NCBI RefSeq assembly: GCF_003001935.1
Contig: NZ_PVNG01000003.1
Coordinates: 124,001 to 188,000 of the forward strand
Direction of reading: 5' to 3'
Source: Nonomuraea fuscirosea
GTDB lineage: Bacteria; Actinomycetota; Actinomycetes; Streptosporangiales; Streptosporangiaceae
DNA length: 64,000 nt
Position numbers and translations under genes: made by a program. Position 1 is the first letter of the stretch, and every line of letters starts with the position of its first letter. The notes under the pieces were generated by a model. That model was not told the origin of the DNA and did not search any database. It worked only from the letters and a program-made list of their open reading frames with translations. This document shows, piece by piece, positions 1 through 8,541 of the stretch.

Positions 1-869
1 TCTGGTTGACTGAGAACAGCAAGATCATCGTTCAGGGCATGACCGGCGGCGAGGGCACCAAGCACACCCGCCGCATGCTCGCCTCCGGTGCCCGCGTCGT
101 CGGCGGCGTCAACGCGCGCAAGGCCGGCACCACGCACGAGGGCCTGCCCGTGTTCGGCACGGTCAAGGAGGCCATCGCGCAGACCGGCGCCGACGTGTCG
201 GTCGTCTTCGTGCCGCCGGCGTTCACCAAGGACGCGGTCATCGAGGCCATCGACGCCGAGATCCCGCTCGTCGTGGTGATCACCGAGGGTGTGCCGGTGC
301 ACGACTCGACGGCCTTCTGGGCGTACGCGGTCGAAAAGGGTAACAAGACCCGCATCATCGGCCCCAACTGCCCGGGCATCGCCTCTCCCGGCGCCTCCAA
401 CGCCGGCATCATCCCCGCCGACATCACCACCGCCGGCCGCATCGGCCTGGTCTCGAAGTCCGGCACGCTCACGTACCAGCTCATGTACGAGCTGCGTGAC
501 TTCGGCTTCTCGACCGCCGTCGGCATCGGTGGCGACCCCGTCATCGGCACCACCCACATCGACGCCCTCCAGGCCTTCCAGGAGGACCCGGGCACCGACG
601 CCATCGTGATGATCGGCGAGATCGGCGGCGACGCCGAGGAGCGGGCCGCCGCCTACATCGAGCAGCACGTCACCAAGCCGGTCGTCGCCTACGTCGCGGG
701 CTTCACCGCCCCCGAGGGCAAGACGATGGGCCACGCGGGCGCCATCGTGTCCGGCTCGGCCGGCACCGCGCAGGCCAAGAAGGAAGCGCTGGAGAAGGTC
801 GGCGTCCGCGTCGGCAAGACTCCGTCCGAGACGGCTCGCCTCATGCGCGAGATCATGCAGGCTCGCTGA
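1..869 (+). CDS. sucD: Succinyl-CoA ligase [ADP-forming] alpha subunit (5' end outside window)
   Basis: Converts succinyl-CoA to succinate with nucleotide phosphorylation, as the CoA-binding alpha half of the SucCD complex in the TCA cycle. The protein starts with a CoA-binding Rossmann domain (IVQGMTG) and carries the GHAGAI motif with the His that is phosphorylated in the catalytic cycle. A TTG at 6 is in frame, but the codons at 3 and 6 read W-L and continue the usual family N-terminus (IWLTENSK), so the true start is just upstream of the window and only a few residues are missing. sucC is expected immediately upstream. A terminator-like hairpin follows at 912. Function is secure. Confidence 0.96.
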   Translation, partial: WLTENSKIIVQGMTGGEGTKHTRRMLASGARVVGGVNARKAGTTHEGLPVFGTVKEAIAQTGADVSVVFVPPAFTKDAVIEAIDAEIPLVVVITEGVPVHDSTAFWAYAVEKGNKTRIIGPNCPGIASPGASNAGIIPADITTAGRIGLVSKSGTLTYQLMYELRDFGFSTAVGIGGDPVIGTTHIDALQAFQEDPGTDAIVMIGEIGGDAEERAAAYIEQHVTKPVVAYVAGFTAPEGKTMGHAGAIVSGSAGTAQAKKEALEKVGVRVGKTPSETARLMREIMQAR

Positions 870-911
870 CGGGCTTCGCTCCGTCCGCACCACGTCTCAC
901 CGTTTTTCGCC

Positions 912-936
912 AGGGCCCTGCTCGATGCGGGGCCCT
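912..936 (+). terminator. Hairpin downstream of sucD
   Basis: AGGGCCC (912-918) and GGGCCCT (930-936) form a perfect 7-bp stem with an 11-base loop 43 bases after the sucD stop. There is no long T-run, as is usual for high-GC actinomycetes. Confidence 0.55.
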
Positions 937-983
937 TCGCGTTTCCCGCACCCTCCGGCGGAGCGCCCCTGACGGCTTTCATC

Positions 984-1110
984 GTCCGGCGGAACGCGCG
1001 GGACGGCCTCAACCGGTCCGGTGGAACGTGCGGGACGGCTTAAACCGGTCAGACGGAACGCGCGGGACGCCTCAGCCCGTCCGGTGGAACGCGTGAGACG
1101 GCGCCGCGGC
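984..1110 (+). repeat. Four tandem copies of a ~32-bp unit
   Basis: Units begin at 984, 1016, 1048 and 1079. They share the core GTCCGGYGGAACGCGCGGGAC with a few substitutions. The array lies between sucD and the perM-like gene and keeps an open frame in front of that gene, which makes its N-terminus look 57 residues longer than it should be. Confidence 0.8.
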
Positions 1111-1191
1111 CCGTGCGGAGGCGCACAAAGTGGGCGGCGGGCGGCGCGTCAACCAAGCTTCGGTCGGGAAAGCTTGAGAAAATCGCCTACT

Positions 1192-2826
1192 GTGACGGCG
1201 ATTCTCGACCAGCTGCGTACCGCCCCCCGGTCGGTGCTCGGCAAGCTCCCCGGGGTCTCGAGCGACGACGACGAGACACGGCGGCCGCTGCCGGTGTCGG
1301 GAATGCTGGCCGCCGCCTGCACCCTCGGCGTCGGCCTGGCCGCACTCACCACGCTCACCCTGGTCGGCTGGATCGCCGCGCCACGCGGCGCGCTGGGCGC
1401 CGGCCTGCCCGGAGTGTTCAGAACGGCGGCGCAGCTCTGGCTGGCCGCCCACCACGCCGGGTTCGCGATCCCCGGCGGACGCGTCGGGCTGCTGCCGCTC
1501 GGGCTGATGATCCTGCCCGCCATGCTGCTCTACCGCGCGGGCCGCTGGATGGCCCGCGACGCCGACCTGCGGCTTCGGTTGCCCGCCCGGCTGCCCAAGA
1601 ACAGCCCGAAGGAGCAGGCGGGTGCCCGCCGCCGGGCCCAGCTCGTCGTGGTGATGCAGGCCGGGGTGTCGCTGGCGGCCCCGTACGCGCTGCTCGCCGG
1701 ACTGATCGCGCTCGTCGCGAGCAACGAGATCACCCAGCCCTTCATCGGCGAGGCGCTGCTCAGCCACTTCGTGCTGGCGTTCCTGTGCGGCGCGCTGGCC
1801 ACCGCGCGCATGATCGGGCCGTGGCGGGTGATGCTGCGGCTGCTGCCCGAACGGGTGCGCGCGCTGACGGTCGGCACCGCGGTCGCCACGGCGGTGCTGC
1901 TCGTGGCCGGGCTGGCGCTGGTGCTGGTCGCCGTCGTACTGAACTTCGGGCAGGTCAAGCAGCTGTCCGACGTCCTCGCGCCCGGGTTCGTCGGCGGGGT
2001 GCTGCTGGCGCTGGTCCAGCTCCTCTACCTGCTCAACGCCGTCATCTGGGCCTTCTCCTACATCGCCGGGCCCGGCTTCGCCATCGGCGCCGAGACCCTG
2101 GTCGCGCCGACGGGCGTGCAACTCGGCACCGTGCCGAGCCTGCCGCTGCTGGGGGCGCTGCCGGAGAGCGGGCCTGTGCCGGCGTGGATGATGGCGGTGA
2201 TCGCGCTGCCGTTCGCGGCCGGGGCCGTGGCGGGCGTGATGGTGGCCAGGATCGCGCCTTCGCCGTCGTATGAGGCCGCGCCGCTGTGGGGCTTCATCAG
2301 CGGGGTGTCGACCGGGCTGGTGGCCGGGTTGCTGGCGGCGCTGTCCGGTGGGCCCATCGGCGGCGGGCGGCTGGCCACGGTCGGGCCCTCGCCCTGGGAG
2401 GTGGCGCTGTCGGTCGCGATCGAGGTCGGGGTGGCGGCCGGCATCTCGGCGGGCGTGACCAACCTGCTGCTGATCAACAAACGGGCCAGGACCCCGCTCG
2501 ACAAGGCGGCCGCTCCCGTACGCAAGGCCGGCGCCGCCATCGCCAAGGCGGCCAGCAAGGTCGGACTGGCCGAGTCCGACCCGCGCCCGCTGCCCGGCCA
2601 CTGGATGGACGCCACCGAGGCCGACACCCAGGAGATCCCGGTCATCAGGGACGACTGGCAGGACGAGCACGCCTCCGCCGAGGCCGAAACCCTGGCCCAG
2701 GCCCGGCCCCGCCCGCCGGAGCCCGAACCCGCCGCCCGCCCACCCCGCAAGGACATCGTGGACGAGTCGGACGACCGAGGCGGACACGTCATCTACGTCG
2801 ACCCGTACGCCTGGGACCGCGACTGA
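1192..2826 (+). CDS. DUF6350 / PerM-like polytopic membrane protein
   Basis: A 544-aa integral membrane protein with roughly ten hydrophobic segments between about residues 30 and 430, then a charged, Pro/Glu-rich cytoplasmic tail of about 120 residues. It matches the DUF6350 family, which includes mycobacterial PerM, a protein needed for cell division and envelope integrity under stress. The neighbourhood sucD - perM - purN - purH is the same as in mycobacteria, although three genes are inserted before purN here. GTG at 1192 is chosen because the protein then begins VTAILDQLRTAP, typical of the family; the frame is open back to 1021 only because it runs through the 32-bp repeats. Biochemical activity is unknown. 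Confidence 0.8.
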   Translation: MTAILDQLRTAPRSVLGKLPGVSSDDDETRRPLPVSGMLAAACTLGVGLAALTTLTLVGWIAAPRGALGAGLPGVFRTAAQLWLAAHHAGFAIPGGRVGLLPLGLMILPAMLLYRAGRWMARDADLRLRLPARLPKNSPKEQAGARRRAQLVVVMQAGVSLAAPYALLAGLIALVASNEITQPFIGEALLSHFVLAFLCGALATARMIGPWRVMLRLLPERVRALTVGTAVATAVLLVAGLALVLVAVVLNFGQVKQLSDVLAPGFVGGVLLALVQLLYLLNAVIWAFSYIAGPGFAIGAETLVAPTGVQLGTVPSLPLLGALPESGPVPAWMMAVIALPFAAGAVAGVMVARIAPSPSYEAAPLWGFISGVSTGLVAGLLAALSGGPIGGGRLATVGPSPWEVALSVAIEVGVAAGISAGVTNLLLINKRARTPLDKAAAPVRKAGAAIAKAASKVGLAESDPRPLPGHWMDATEADTQEIPVIRDDWQDEHASAEAETLAQARPRPPEPEPAARPPRKDIVDESDDRGGHVIYVDPYAWDRD

Positions 2827-2876
2827 CACGGCCGGTTCCCCCGCGTCCGCGACCGCGCCCGACACGGTGAGGTGTC

Positions 2877-3836
2877 TCAGTCCTCCGGGACCGCCTGCCG
2901 GTAGCGGTCGGCCAGTGCGCGGATCTCCGCGACGAGCTCGGGCGGCTCGGTGACCTCGAACGGGGCGCCGAGCATGCCGAGGTAGCAGGCCAGCAGTTGC
3001 GGTGTGTCCGAGCCGACCTCGGCCACGCAGGCGTCGTCGCCCAGGGGCTCCACCTGGACACCGGACGGCAGCCGGTCGCGTACGTGCTGGGCCGGCGCGC
3101 GGACCGTCACCCTCGCCCGGCACTGCCAGGTCGCGGTGGCCAGGCCGGTGCTGACATGGCCGACGAGGTCACCGCCGGGATCCTCGCGCGGGGTGAACCG
3201 GGGGCCGTTCGGCGTCCGCAGTCGCATCCGATCCACCCGGAACGTACGCCAGTCGGCCCTCGCGACGTCCCACCCGACCAGGTACCACCGGCCCCGGCCG
3301 TGCGCGAGCCGGTGCGGCTCGACCTCGCGGCGGCCGGTCGACCCGTCATGGGCGGCGTAGTCGAACCGGAGCCGCTCGTGGTCGCGCGCGGCCGCCGCGA
3401 TCGCGGTGAGCGTCTCGGCGTCCACACGGGAGCTCGCGTTCGGCAGTGGAAGGAGCGAGGCCCGGAGGCCGTTGACCCGGTGGCGGAGCCGTGACGGCAG
3501 CAGCTGCTCCAGCTTGGTCAGAGCACGCAGCGCCGCCTCCTCGATGCCGTTGACCGCGCCCTGTGTGGCGCCCACCCGCAGCCCGACCGCGACGGCGACC
3601 GCCTCGTCGTCATCGAGCAGCAGCGGCGGCAGTTGCGCGCCGGGCCCGAGCCGGTAGCCGCCGGTGACGCCCCTGATCCCGTGCACCGGATAGCCGAGCC
3701 CGCGCAGCCGTTCGACGTCATTGCGCACGGTACGCACGGTGACGTCGAGCCGTTCGGCCAGCTCCGGCCCGCTCCAGTCCCGCGGCGTCTGCAACAGGGA
3801 GAGCAGCCGCAGCAGTCGTTGTGCAGTGTCCGACAT
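2877..3836 (-). CDS. WYL-domain transcriptional regulator (DeoR-type HTH)
   Basis: 319 aa with an N-terminal winged HTH (about residues 5-60, LLSLLQTPRDWSGPELAERL), a central WYL domain (about 135-220) and a C-terminal WCX-like domain. WYL regulators sense ligands, often oligonucleotides or small molecules, and frequently control a divergent neighbour. It is transcribed away from the epoxide hydrolase, with only 61 bases between the starts, and that gap carries a long inverted repeat (3852-3882) suited to a dimeric repressor or activator. The two genes are therefore inferred to be a regulator-target pair. Convergent with the perM-like gene, 50 bases apart. Confidence 0.88.
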   Translation of the reverse strand: MSDTAQRLLRLLSLLQTPRDWSGPELAERLDVTVRTVRNDVERLRGLGYPVHGIRGVTGGYRLGPGAQLPPLLLDDDEAVAVAVGLRVGATQGAVNGIEEAALRALTKLEQLLPSRLRHRVNGLRASLLPLPNASSRVDAETLTAIAAAARDHERLRFDYAAHDGSTGRREVEPHRLAHGRGRWYLVGWDVARADWRTFRVDRMRLRTPNGPRFTPREDPGGDLVGHVSTGLATATWQCRARVTVRAPAQHVRDRLPSGVQVEPLGDDACVAEVGSDTPQLLACYLGMLGAPFEVTEPPELVAEIRALADRYRQAVPED

Positions 3837-3851
3837 ATTTGAAAGTCTGCC

Positions 3852-3882
3852 TCGATACAGGAACGGACGGTTCCGGTATCGA
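3852..3882. promoter_or_regulatory. Operator-like inverted repeat between WYL regulator and epoxide hydrolase
   Basis: The 13-base arms TCGATACAGGAAC (3852-3864) and GTTCCGGTATCGA (3870-3882) differ at a single position and are separated by GGACG. In addition, TTCCGGTAT is directly repeated at 3871 and 3891, 20 bp apart (about two helical turns). The site lies in the only regulatory space shared by the two divergent genes, so the WYL protein is the obvious candidate ligand. Confidence 0.65.
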
Positions 3883-3885
3883 TCC

Positions 3886-3898
3886 TAGATTTCCGGTA
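3886..3898 (+). promoter_or_regulatory. -10 element suggesting a leaderless epoxide hydrolase mRNA
   Basis: TAGATT (3886-3891) fits the TANNNT -10 consensus and ends 6 bases before the ATG at 3898. No Shine-Dalgarno is visible. This spacing is the usual signature of leaderless transcripts in actinobacteria. No clear -35 hexamer was found, which would fit activator dependence. Confidence 0.4.
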
Positions 3899-5238
3899 TG
3901 ACCAACAACACGGACATCCGCCCGTTCCGCGTCGACATCCCGCAGACCGAGCTCGACGACCTGCACGACCGCCTCAACCGCGCCCGCTGGCCCCGGCAGC
4001 TCGGCGGCACCGGCTGGGAGCGCGGCGTCCCCGTGGACTACCTCAAGGGCCTGGCGGACTACTGGGCGGACGGCTTCGACTGGCGCGCGCAGGAGAAGAC
4101 GCTGAACGCGTACCCGCAGTTCGTGACCACGATCGACGGTCAGGACATCCACTTCCTGCATGTCCGCTCACCCGAGCCGGACGCGCTGCCGCTGATCCTC
4201 TCCCACGGCTGGCCGGGCTCGTTCGTCGACTTCCTGGACGTGATCGGGCCGCTGACCGACCCCCGCGCGCACGGCGGTGACCCGGCGGACGCGTTCCACG
4301 TCGTGATCCCGTCACTGCCCGGCTTCGGTTTCTCCAACCCGGTGCGGGAGCCGGGCTGGGGCAACCTGTTCCGGGTTGCCGCCGCGTTCGGGGAGCTGAT
4401 GACCCGGCTCGGGTACGAACGGTTCGCCGCGCAGGGTGGTGACGTCGGGGGCGGCGTGACCATGCTGCTGCCCATGGCCGCGCCTGGCCGGGTGCTCGCC
4501 ACCCACGTCAACGGCCCGTCGCCGTACCCGTTCGGCCCGCCCATCGAGCTGGACGGCCTGTCCGGCGCGGACCGGGCCCGCGCCGAGCGCTTCAACGCCT
4601 CCCGCGAGGACGGCCTCGGCTACCTGCACCTGCAGTCCACCCGCCCGCGAACGCTGGCCTACGGGCTGAACGACTCGCCGATCGGGCAGCTGGCGTGGAT
4701 CGCGGAGAAGTTCAAGGAATGGACGGATCCGGCCGCCGAACTCCCGGAGGACGCCGTGGACCGCGACCGACTCCTCACCGAGGTGAGCCTGTACTGGTTC
4801 ACCGGCTCCGGCGCCTCCTCGGCCGACTTCCTCTACGAAGGCATGCAGGCCTACCGCGAAATGACCGCCTCCTCCTACAACGACGCCCAGTCCGGGGACG
4901 GCGGGCCCGGGGAGGGCCGGTCCGAGGGTGGCCAGTCCGGGAACGGTGGGTCGGGGAGCGGCGGGTCCGAGGGCGGCGGGTCCAGGGATAGCCGGTTTGG
5001 GGACGGCCAGTCCGAGGATGGCGGGTCCGGTGTCGAGCAGGGCGGGTGGCCGGACGTGCCGATGCCGCCGCAGGGGGTTGCGGTGTTCGCGGCGGACACG
5101 ACGATCCGCGCAATCGCCGACCCGGCGAACACCGTCGGCCACTGGTCGGAGTTCGACCGGGGTGGCCACTTCCCGGCGCTGGAGACGCCGGACCTGCTGG
5201 TCGGGGATCTGCGCGAGTTCTTCCGCGTCGCACGGTGA
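3898..5238 (+). CDS. Epoxide hydrolase (alpha/beta hydrolase, EHN family) with Gly/Ser repeat insertion
   Basis: Predicted to open epoxides to diols. It has the N-terminal EHN domain (about 1-105), the oxyanion motif HGWPGS (103-108), a nucleophile Asp182 in GGDVGGG (most relatives have GGDWG) and the late catalytic His near residue 423 in GGHFPALE. Between about residues 331 and 381 there is a Gly/Ser/Asp-rich insertion made of about ten 5-residue units (SGDGG-like), encoded by a 15-bp tandem repeat. It sits before the final beta strands ([16 protein letters not shown]), so the fold on both sides is preserved. At 446 aa it is longer than the usual ~380-390. Divergent from the WYL regulator, its likely controller. 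Confidence 0.88.
   Translation: MTNNTDIRPFRVDIPQTELDDLHDRLNRARWPRQLGGTGWERGVPVDYLKGLADYWADGFDWRAQEKTLNAYPQFVTTIDGQDIHFLHVRSPEPDALPLILSHGWPGSFVDFLDVIGPLTDPRAHGGDPADAFHVVIPSLPGFGFSNPVREPGWGNLFRVAAAFGELMTRLGYERFAAQGGDVGGGVTMLLPMAAPGRVLATHVNGPSPYPFGPPIELDGLSGADRARAERFNASREDGLGYLHLQSTRPRTLAYGLNDSPIGQLAWIAEKFKEWTDPAAELPEDAVDRDRLLTEVSLYWFTGSGASSADFLYEGMQAYREMTASSYNDAQSGDGGPGEGRSEGGQSGNGGSGSGGSEGGGSRDSRFGDGQSEDGGSGVEQGGWPDVPMPPQGVAVFAADTTIRAIADPANTVGHWSEFDRGGHFPALETPDLLVGDLREFFRVAR
4888..5037 (+). repeat. Intragenic 15-bp tandem repeat in the epoxide hydrolase gene
   Basis: About ten diverged 15-bp units, for example GTCCGAGGGTGGCCA and GTCCGGGAACGGTGG, each encoding five residues of the type (Q/G)S(G/E)(D/N/G)G. 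The length is a multiple of three, so the reading frame survives. Confidence 0.75.
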
Positions 5239-5289
5239 CCCTGGCGGCAGGCGGCCGGCTGACGACGCTCACTGGGTCGAGCAGTCATA

Positions 5290-5480
5290 AGCCGCCGGTC
5301 GCCGGAGCCGTCGGCCGCCGATCGTCACAGTCGTCGGTTGCCCGCCGCAGCCGTCAGTCGCCTGCTAGCGACGCTGGTCGCCGGAGCCGTCAGTCGGTTG
5401 CCCGCCGCAGCCGTCAGCCGCCCGCTGGAGTCGCCGGTCGCTGGAGCCGTCAGCCGTCAGCCGTCAGCCGTCAGCCGTCA
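5290..5480 (+). repeat. 60-bp duplication plus AGCCGTC heptamer array
   Basis: A 60-bp unit beginning GTCGGTTGCCCGCCGCAGCC is repeated at 5333 and 5393, with a more degenerate copy upstream. The region ends with five perfect copies of the heptamer AGCCGTC (5445-5479). It fills the otherwise empty gap between the convergent epoxide hydrolase and DUF4190-type genes; no other feature is visible there. Confidence 0.8.
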
Positions 5481-5537
5481 GGCGCCGCAGCCGACGGTCG
5501 CCGCTGAACGGGCGGCGACTGTCAGGGGACGCGGCGG

Positions 5538-5957
5538 CTACGGCTGCATGGCGCCCAGCATCTCCAGTACGTCGGGTGGAAGCTTGCGCTGGGCCGCGTC
5601 TCTGAACTGGGCGAAGCACTCGCCCTGCGACGACACCGTGCCCGCGCCCTTCAAGCACTCCTGATAGGCGGAGTATTCGTCCATGAGGTAGAGCTGCATG
5701 CCCGTGGCCATGGCCGACAGCGCCAGCGCGATGGAGGAGACCGTGATGCCGCCCACCGCCACGCCCGTCGGCTTGCTCTCGGCCCTCAGCAGCGGCAGCG
5801 CACGGACCCCGGCCATCAGCGCGAACAGCGCCATGACCAGACCCGCGAGCGGCAACATGAACGTCATGGCCAGCGCTGCGATGGACAACCAAATCGCTCG
5901 GCGGCCCGCTGCGTCAGCGGGCTGCTGGCCTGCCGGTGCCTTCACCGGTGTCGACAC
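5538..5957 (-). CDS. DUF4190-type small membrane protein
   Basis: 139 aa with two hydrophobic segments, about 28-57 (IWLSIAALAMTFMLPLAGLV) and 70-95, followed by a soluble tail with two Cys. This is the layout of DUF4190 proteins, whose role is unknown. GTG at 5957 is preferred because GAGGAGG stands 5 bases upstream of it; an open frame reaches 6008 without a ribosome site. It is divergent from purN with 74 bases between. Assignment to DUF4190 is by appearance only. Confidence 0.65.
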   Translation of the reverse strand: MSTPVKAPAGQQPADAAGRRAIWLSIAALAMTFMLPLAGLVMALFALMAGVRALPLLRAESKPTGVAVGGITVSSIALALSAMATGMQLYLMDEYSAYQECLKGAGTVSSQGECFAQFRDAAQRKLPPDVLEMLGAMQP

Positions 5958-6031
5958 CTGACCTCCTCTGCGTCGCCGGGCGAGGAACAGATACCCTGTG
6001 ACCCCCACCCTGTTTCCTCTTTGGAGTATGT

Positions 6032-6661
6032 GTGTCTAAGGCTGGGCGGCTCGTCGTCCTCGTCTCCGGCTCTGGAACCAACCTACAGGCCCTGCTGGAC
6101 GCTTCTGCCGACCCGTCGTACGGCGCTCGCGTGGTAGCGGTCGGCGCCGACAGGGAGGGCATCGAAGGGCTGGCCAGAGCATCGAGGTCAGGCGTCCCGA
6201 CATTTGTCGAAAAAGTGGGCGATTATGCGACGCGGGCGGAATGGGATTCCGCCATCGCGGCCCGGATCGCGGCGTACGAGCCGGACCTCGTCGTATCGGC
6301 GGGATTCATGAAGATCCTTGGCTCGCCTTCGCTCGACGCCTTCCCCGTGCTGAACACCCACCCGGCGCTGCTGCCGTCGTTCCCCGGCGCCCATGGCGTC
6401 CGCGACGCGCTCGCCCACGGGGTCAAGGTGACCGGATGCACGGTGATGCTGGCCGACGCGGGCGTCGACACGGGGCCGATCGTGGCGCAGGAGGCGGTGG
6501 TCGTGCTCCCCGACGACGATGAGAAGGTCCTGCACGAGCGCATCAAGACGGTCGAGCGCCGGCTGCTCGTCGAGATCGTCGGCCGGATGGCTCGTGAGGG
6601 CTGGACGGTCAGCGGACGTAGCGTCCGAATCGGCAACCACACAGGAGGGGAATCCACGTGA
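6032..6661 (+). CDS. purN: Phosphoribosylglycinamide formyltransferase
   Basis: Transfers a formyl group from 10-formyl-THF to GAR in de novo purine synthesis. Visible motifs are the phosphate loop [10 protein letters not shown] near the N-terminus, the Asn-x-His of LNTHPALLP and the catalytic Asp in DAGVDTGPI. The position of the conserved His in the usual GCTVH is Met here ([10 protein letters not shown]). 209 aa, normal length with a short C-terminal extension. GTG at 6032 is the only in-frame start giving the canonical N-terminus; the nearby ATG at 6028 is out of frame and stops at once. Overlaps purH by 4 bases (GTGA), so the two are translationally coupled. Confidence 0.94.
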   Translation: MSKAGRLVVLVSGSGTNLQALLDASADPSYGARVVAVGADREGIEGLARASRSGVPTFVEKVGDYATRAEWDSAIAARIAAYEPDLVVSAGFMKILGSPSLDAFPVLNTHPALLPSFPGAHGVRDALAHGVKVTGCTVMLADAGVDTGPIVAQEAVVVLPDDDEKVLHERIKTVERRLLVEIVGRMAREGWTVSGRSVRIGNHTGGEST

Positions 6662-8208
6662 CTCGCATCGCCATCCGGCGCGCGCTGATCGCTGTTTACG
6701 ACAAGTCCGGGCTTGAGGAGCTGGCCAGAGCCCTCGACGGCGCCGGGGTGGAGATCGTCTCGACCGGCGGCACGGCCGCCGCCATCTCGTCGTACGGGAT
6801 CCCGGTGACGAAGGTGGAGCAGCTCACCGGCTTCCCGGAATGCCTGGACGGTCGGGTCAAGACGCTGCACCCGCGCGTGCACGCCGGGCTGCTGGCCGAC
6901 GTCACCAAGCCGCACCACGTGGCCCAGCTGGATGAGCTGGAGATCGACCCGTTCCAGCTGGTCGTGGTGAACCTCTACCCCTTCCAGGAGACCGTCGCCT
7001 CCGGCGCCTCCGCCGAGGAGTGCGTCGAGCAGATCGACATCGGCGGTCCCGCCATGATCAGGGGCGCGGCGAAGAACCACAGCACCTGCGCCGTCGTGGT
7101 CGACCCCGCCTTCTACGGCGACGTGCTCGACGCGCTGGGCGAGGACGGCTTCACGCTGACCGAGCGCAGGCGGCTGGCGGGCATCGCGTACGCGCACACG
7201 GCCTCCTACGACGTGGCCGTGGCGAACTGGTTCGCGGGGACGTACGCGAGCGAGGACGAGTTCCCCGCCTTCACCGGGTCGGCGTACCAGCGCAAGGCCA
7301 CCCTCCGCTACGGCGAGAACCCCCACCAGCGCGCGGCCCTCTACACCGGCGGCACCGCGGGCGAGGGCGGGCTGGCGGGCGCCGAGCAACTGCACGGCAA
7401 GGAGATGTCCTACAACAACTACCTCGACGCCGACGCCGCCTGGCGCGCGGCGTGGGACTTCGCCGAGCCGTGCGTGGCCATCATCAAGCACCAGAACCCG
7501 TGCGGCATCGCGATCGGCGCCGACGTGGCCGAGGCCCACCGCAAGGCGCACGCGTGCGACCCGGTGTCGGCGTACGGCGGCGTGATCGCCGTCAACCGCA
7601 CGGTCACCGAGGAGCTGGCCAGGCAGATCTTCGACGTTTTCACCGAGGTCGTGGTGGCCCCGGCGTACGACCCGCAGGCCCTTGAGGTGCTGCGCGGCAA
7701 GAAGAGCCTGCGCCTGCTGCTGTGCCCGGACGGGCCGGCGGAGCCGACCGAGTTCCGCAAGATCAGCGGCGGCCTGCTCGTGCAGACGGTGGACCGGGTC
7801 GACGCGCCCGGCGACGTGGCGGCCCAGTGGGAGCTCAAGTCGGGCGAGCCCGCCTCGCCCGAGCTGCTCGCGGACCTGGAGTTCGCCTGGCGGGCCGCCC
7901 GCTCGGTGAAGTCCAACGCCATCCTGCTGGCCAGCGGCGGGGCGACCGTCGGCGTCGGCATGGGCCAGGTCAACCGGGTCGACTCGTGCCGCCTGGCGGT
8001 CACTCGGGCGGGGGAGCGGGTTGCGGGGTCGGTGGCGGCCTCCGACGCGTTCTTCCCGTTCCCGGACGGGCTGGAGGTGCTGACCGAGGCGGGCGTACGC
8101 GCGGTCGTGGAGCCTGGTGGCTCGATCCGGGACGAACAGGTCATCGAGGCGGCCCAGAAGGCCGGCATCACCCTCTACTTCACCGGAGCCCGCCACTTCT
8201 TCCACTGA
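6658..8208 (+). CDS. purH: Bifunctional AICAR formyltransferase / IMP cyclohydrolase
   Basis: Carries out the last two steps of IMP synthesis. The N-terminal MGS-type cyclohydrolase domain (about 1-200) begins [18 protein letters not shown] and includes the STGGTAAAI loop. The C-terminal transformylase domain (about 205-516) contains KHQNPCG, whose Lys-His pair is catalytic in the family. 516 aa, normal length. It starts with a GTG inside the purN stop and is followed after about 220 bases by a strong hairpin at 8431. The substrate cofactor 10-formyl-THF is supplied by FolD, encoded 3 kb downstream. Confidence 0.97.
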   Translation: MTRIAIRRALIAVYDKSGLEELARALDGAGVEIVSTGGTAAAISSYGIPVTKVEQLTGFPECLDGRVKTLHPRVHAGLLADVTKPHHVAQLDELEIDPFQLVVVNLYPFQETVASGASAEECVEQIDIGGPAMIRGAAKNHSTCAVVVDPAFYGDVLDALGEDGFTLTERRRLAGIAYAHTASYDVAVANWFAGTYASEDEFPAFTGSAYQRKATLRYGENPHQRAALYTGGTAGEGGLAGAEQLHGKEMSYNNYLDADAAWRAAWDFAEPCVAIIKHQNPCGIAIGADVAEAHRKAHACDPVSAYGGVIAVNRTVTEELARQIFDVFTEVVVAPAYDPQALEVLRGKKSLRLLLCPDGPAEPTEFRKISGGLLVQTVDRVDAPGDVAAQWELKSGEPASPELLADLEFAWRAARSVKSNAILLASGGATVGVGMGQVNRVDSCRLAVTRAGERVAGSVAASDAFFPFPDGLEVLTEAGVRAVVEPGGSIRDEQVIEAAQKAGITLYFTGARHFFH

Positions 8209-8227
8209 TCACCTTCGCCCGACACCG

Positions 8228-8440
8228 ACCGTTCCCAGAGGGGACTGGTCGTCGCCTCGTGGGGGCCTGACCGCCTCGATGAAGGATCGACCGCCTGTGT
8301 GGGGACTGATCGCTCAGCCAACCGATCACCCGGCAGAAGTCGGGTCGTCCCCGCGAGGGATTGACCGGCCTGGCAGCGGGCTGATCATCGCCATAGAAGG
8401 CTGAACGTCCCTGTAGGGGTTGATCATTACGATAAGGGCG
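8228..8440 (+). repeat. Degenerate tandem array, ~20-bp period, about 11 units
   Basis: Successive units each begin GAYCG or GGTCG and end in a G-rich half, for example GACCGCCTGTGTGGGGACT, GGTCGTCCCCGCGAGGGATT and GAACGTCCCTGTAGGGGTT. Many units are small imperfect palindromes. Unit length varies from 16 to 21 bases. The array fills the space after purH and runs into the hairpin at 8431. No gene is visible in it. Confidence 0.7.
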
Positions 8441-8467
8441 ACATGTGCCGATCATGTCGCCCTTATC
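8431..8467 (+). terminator. Strong 15-bp hairpin after purH
   Basis: GATAAGGGCGACATG (8431-8445) and CATGTCGCCCTTATC (8453-8467) are perfectly complementary with a 7-base loop. It is the most stable palindrome in the region and probably ends the purN-purH transcript. Confidence 0.75.
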
Positions 8468-8541
8468 CGATTTTGCCGCGAGCACTCATCGGATCCGGTT
8501 ACGCTGAACCTCTCCCCGTTGCCGTCACTCGGAGTACCCCT

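Noticed and set aside
6..8. TTG as the true start of sucD
   Set aside because: The preceding codon and family alignment (IWLTENSK) show that the frame enters from outside the window.
1072..3123. Very long minus-strand frame (683 codons) opposite the PerM-like gene
   Set aside because: Antisense shadow of a GC-rich gene; composition is Arg/Pro/Gly noise with no domains. The same holds for other long opposite-strand frames, such as 6223-8205, 25075-27243 and 41935-44580.
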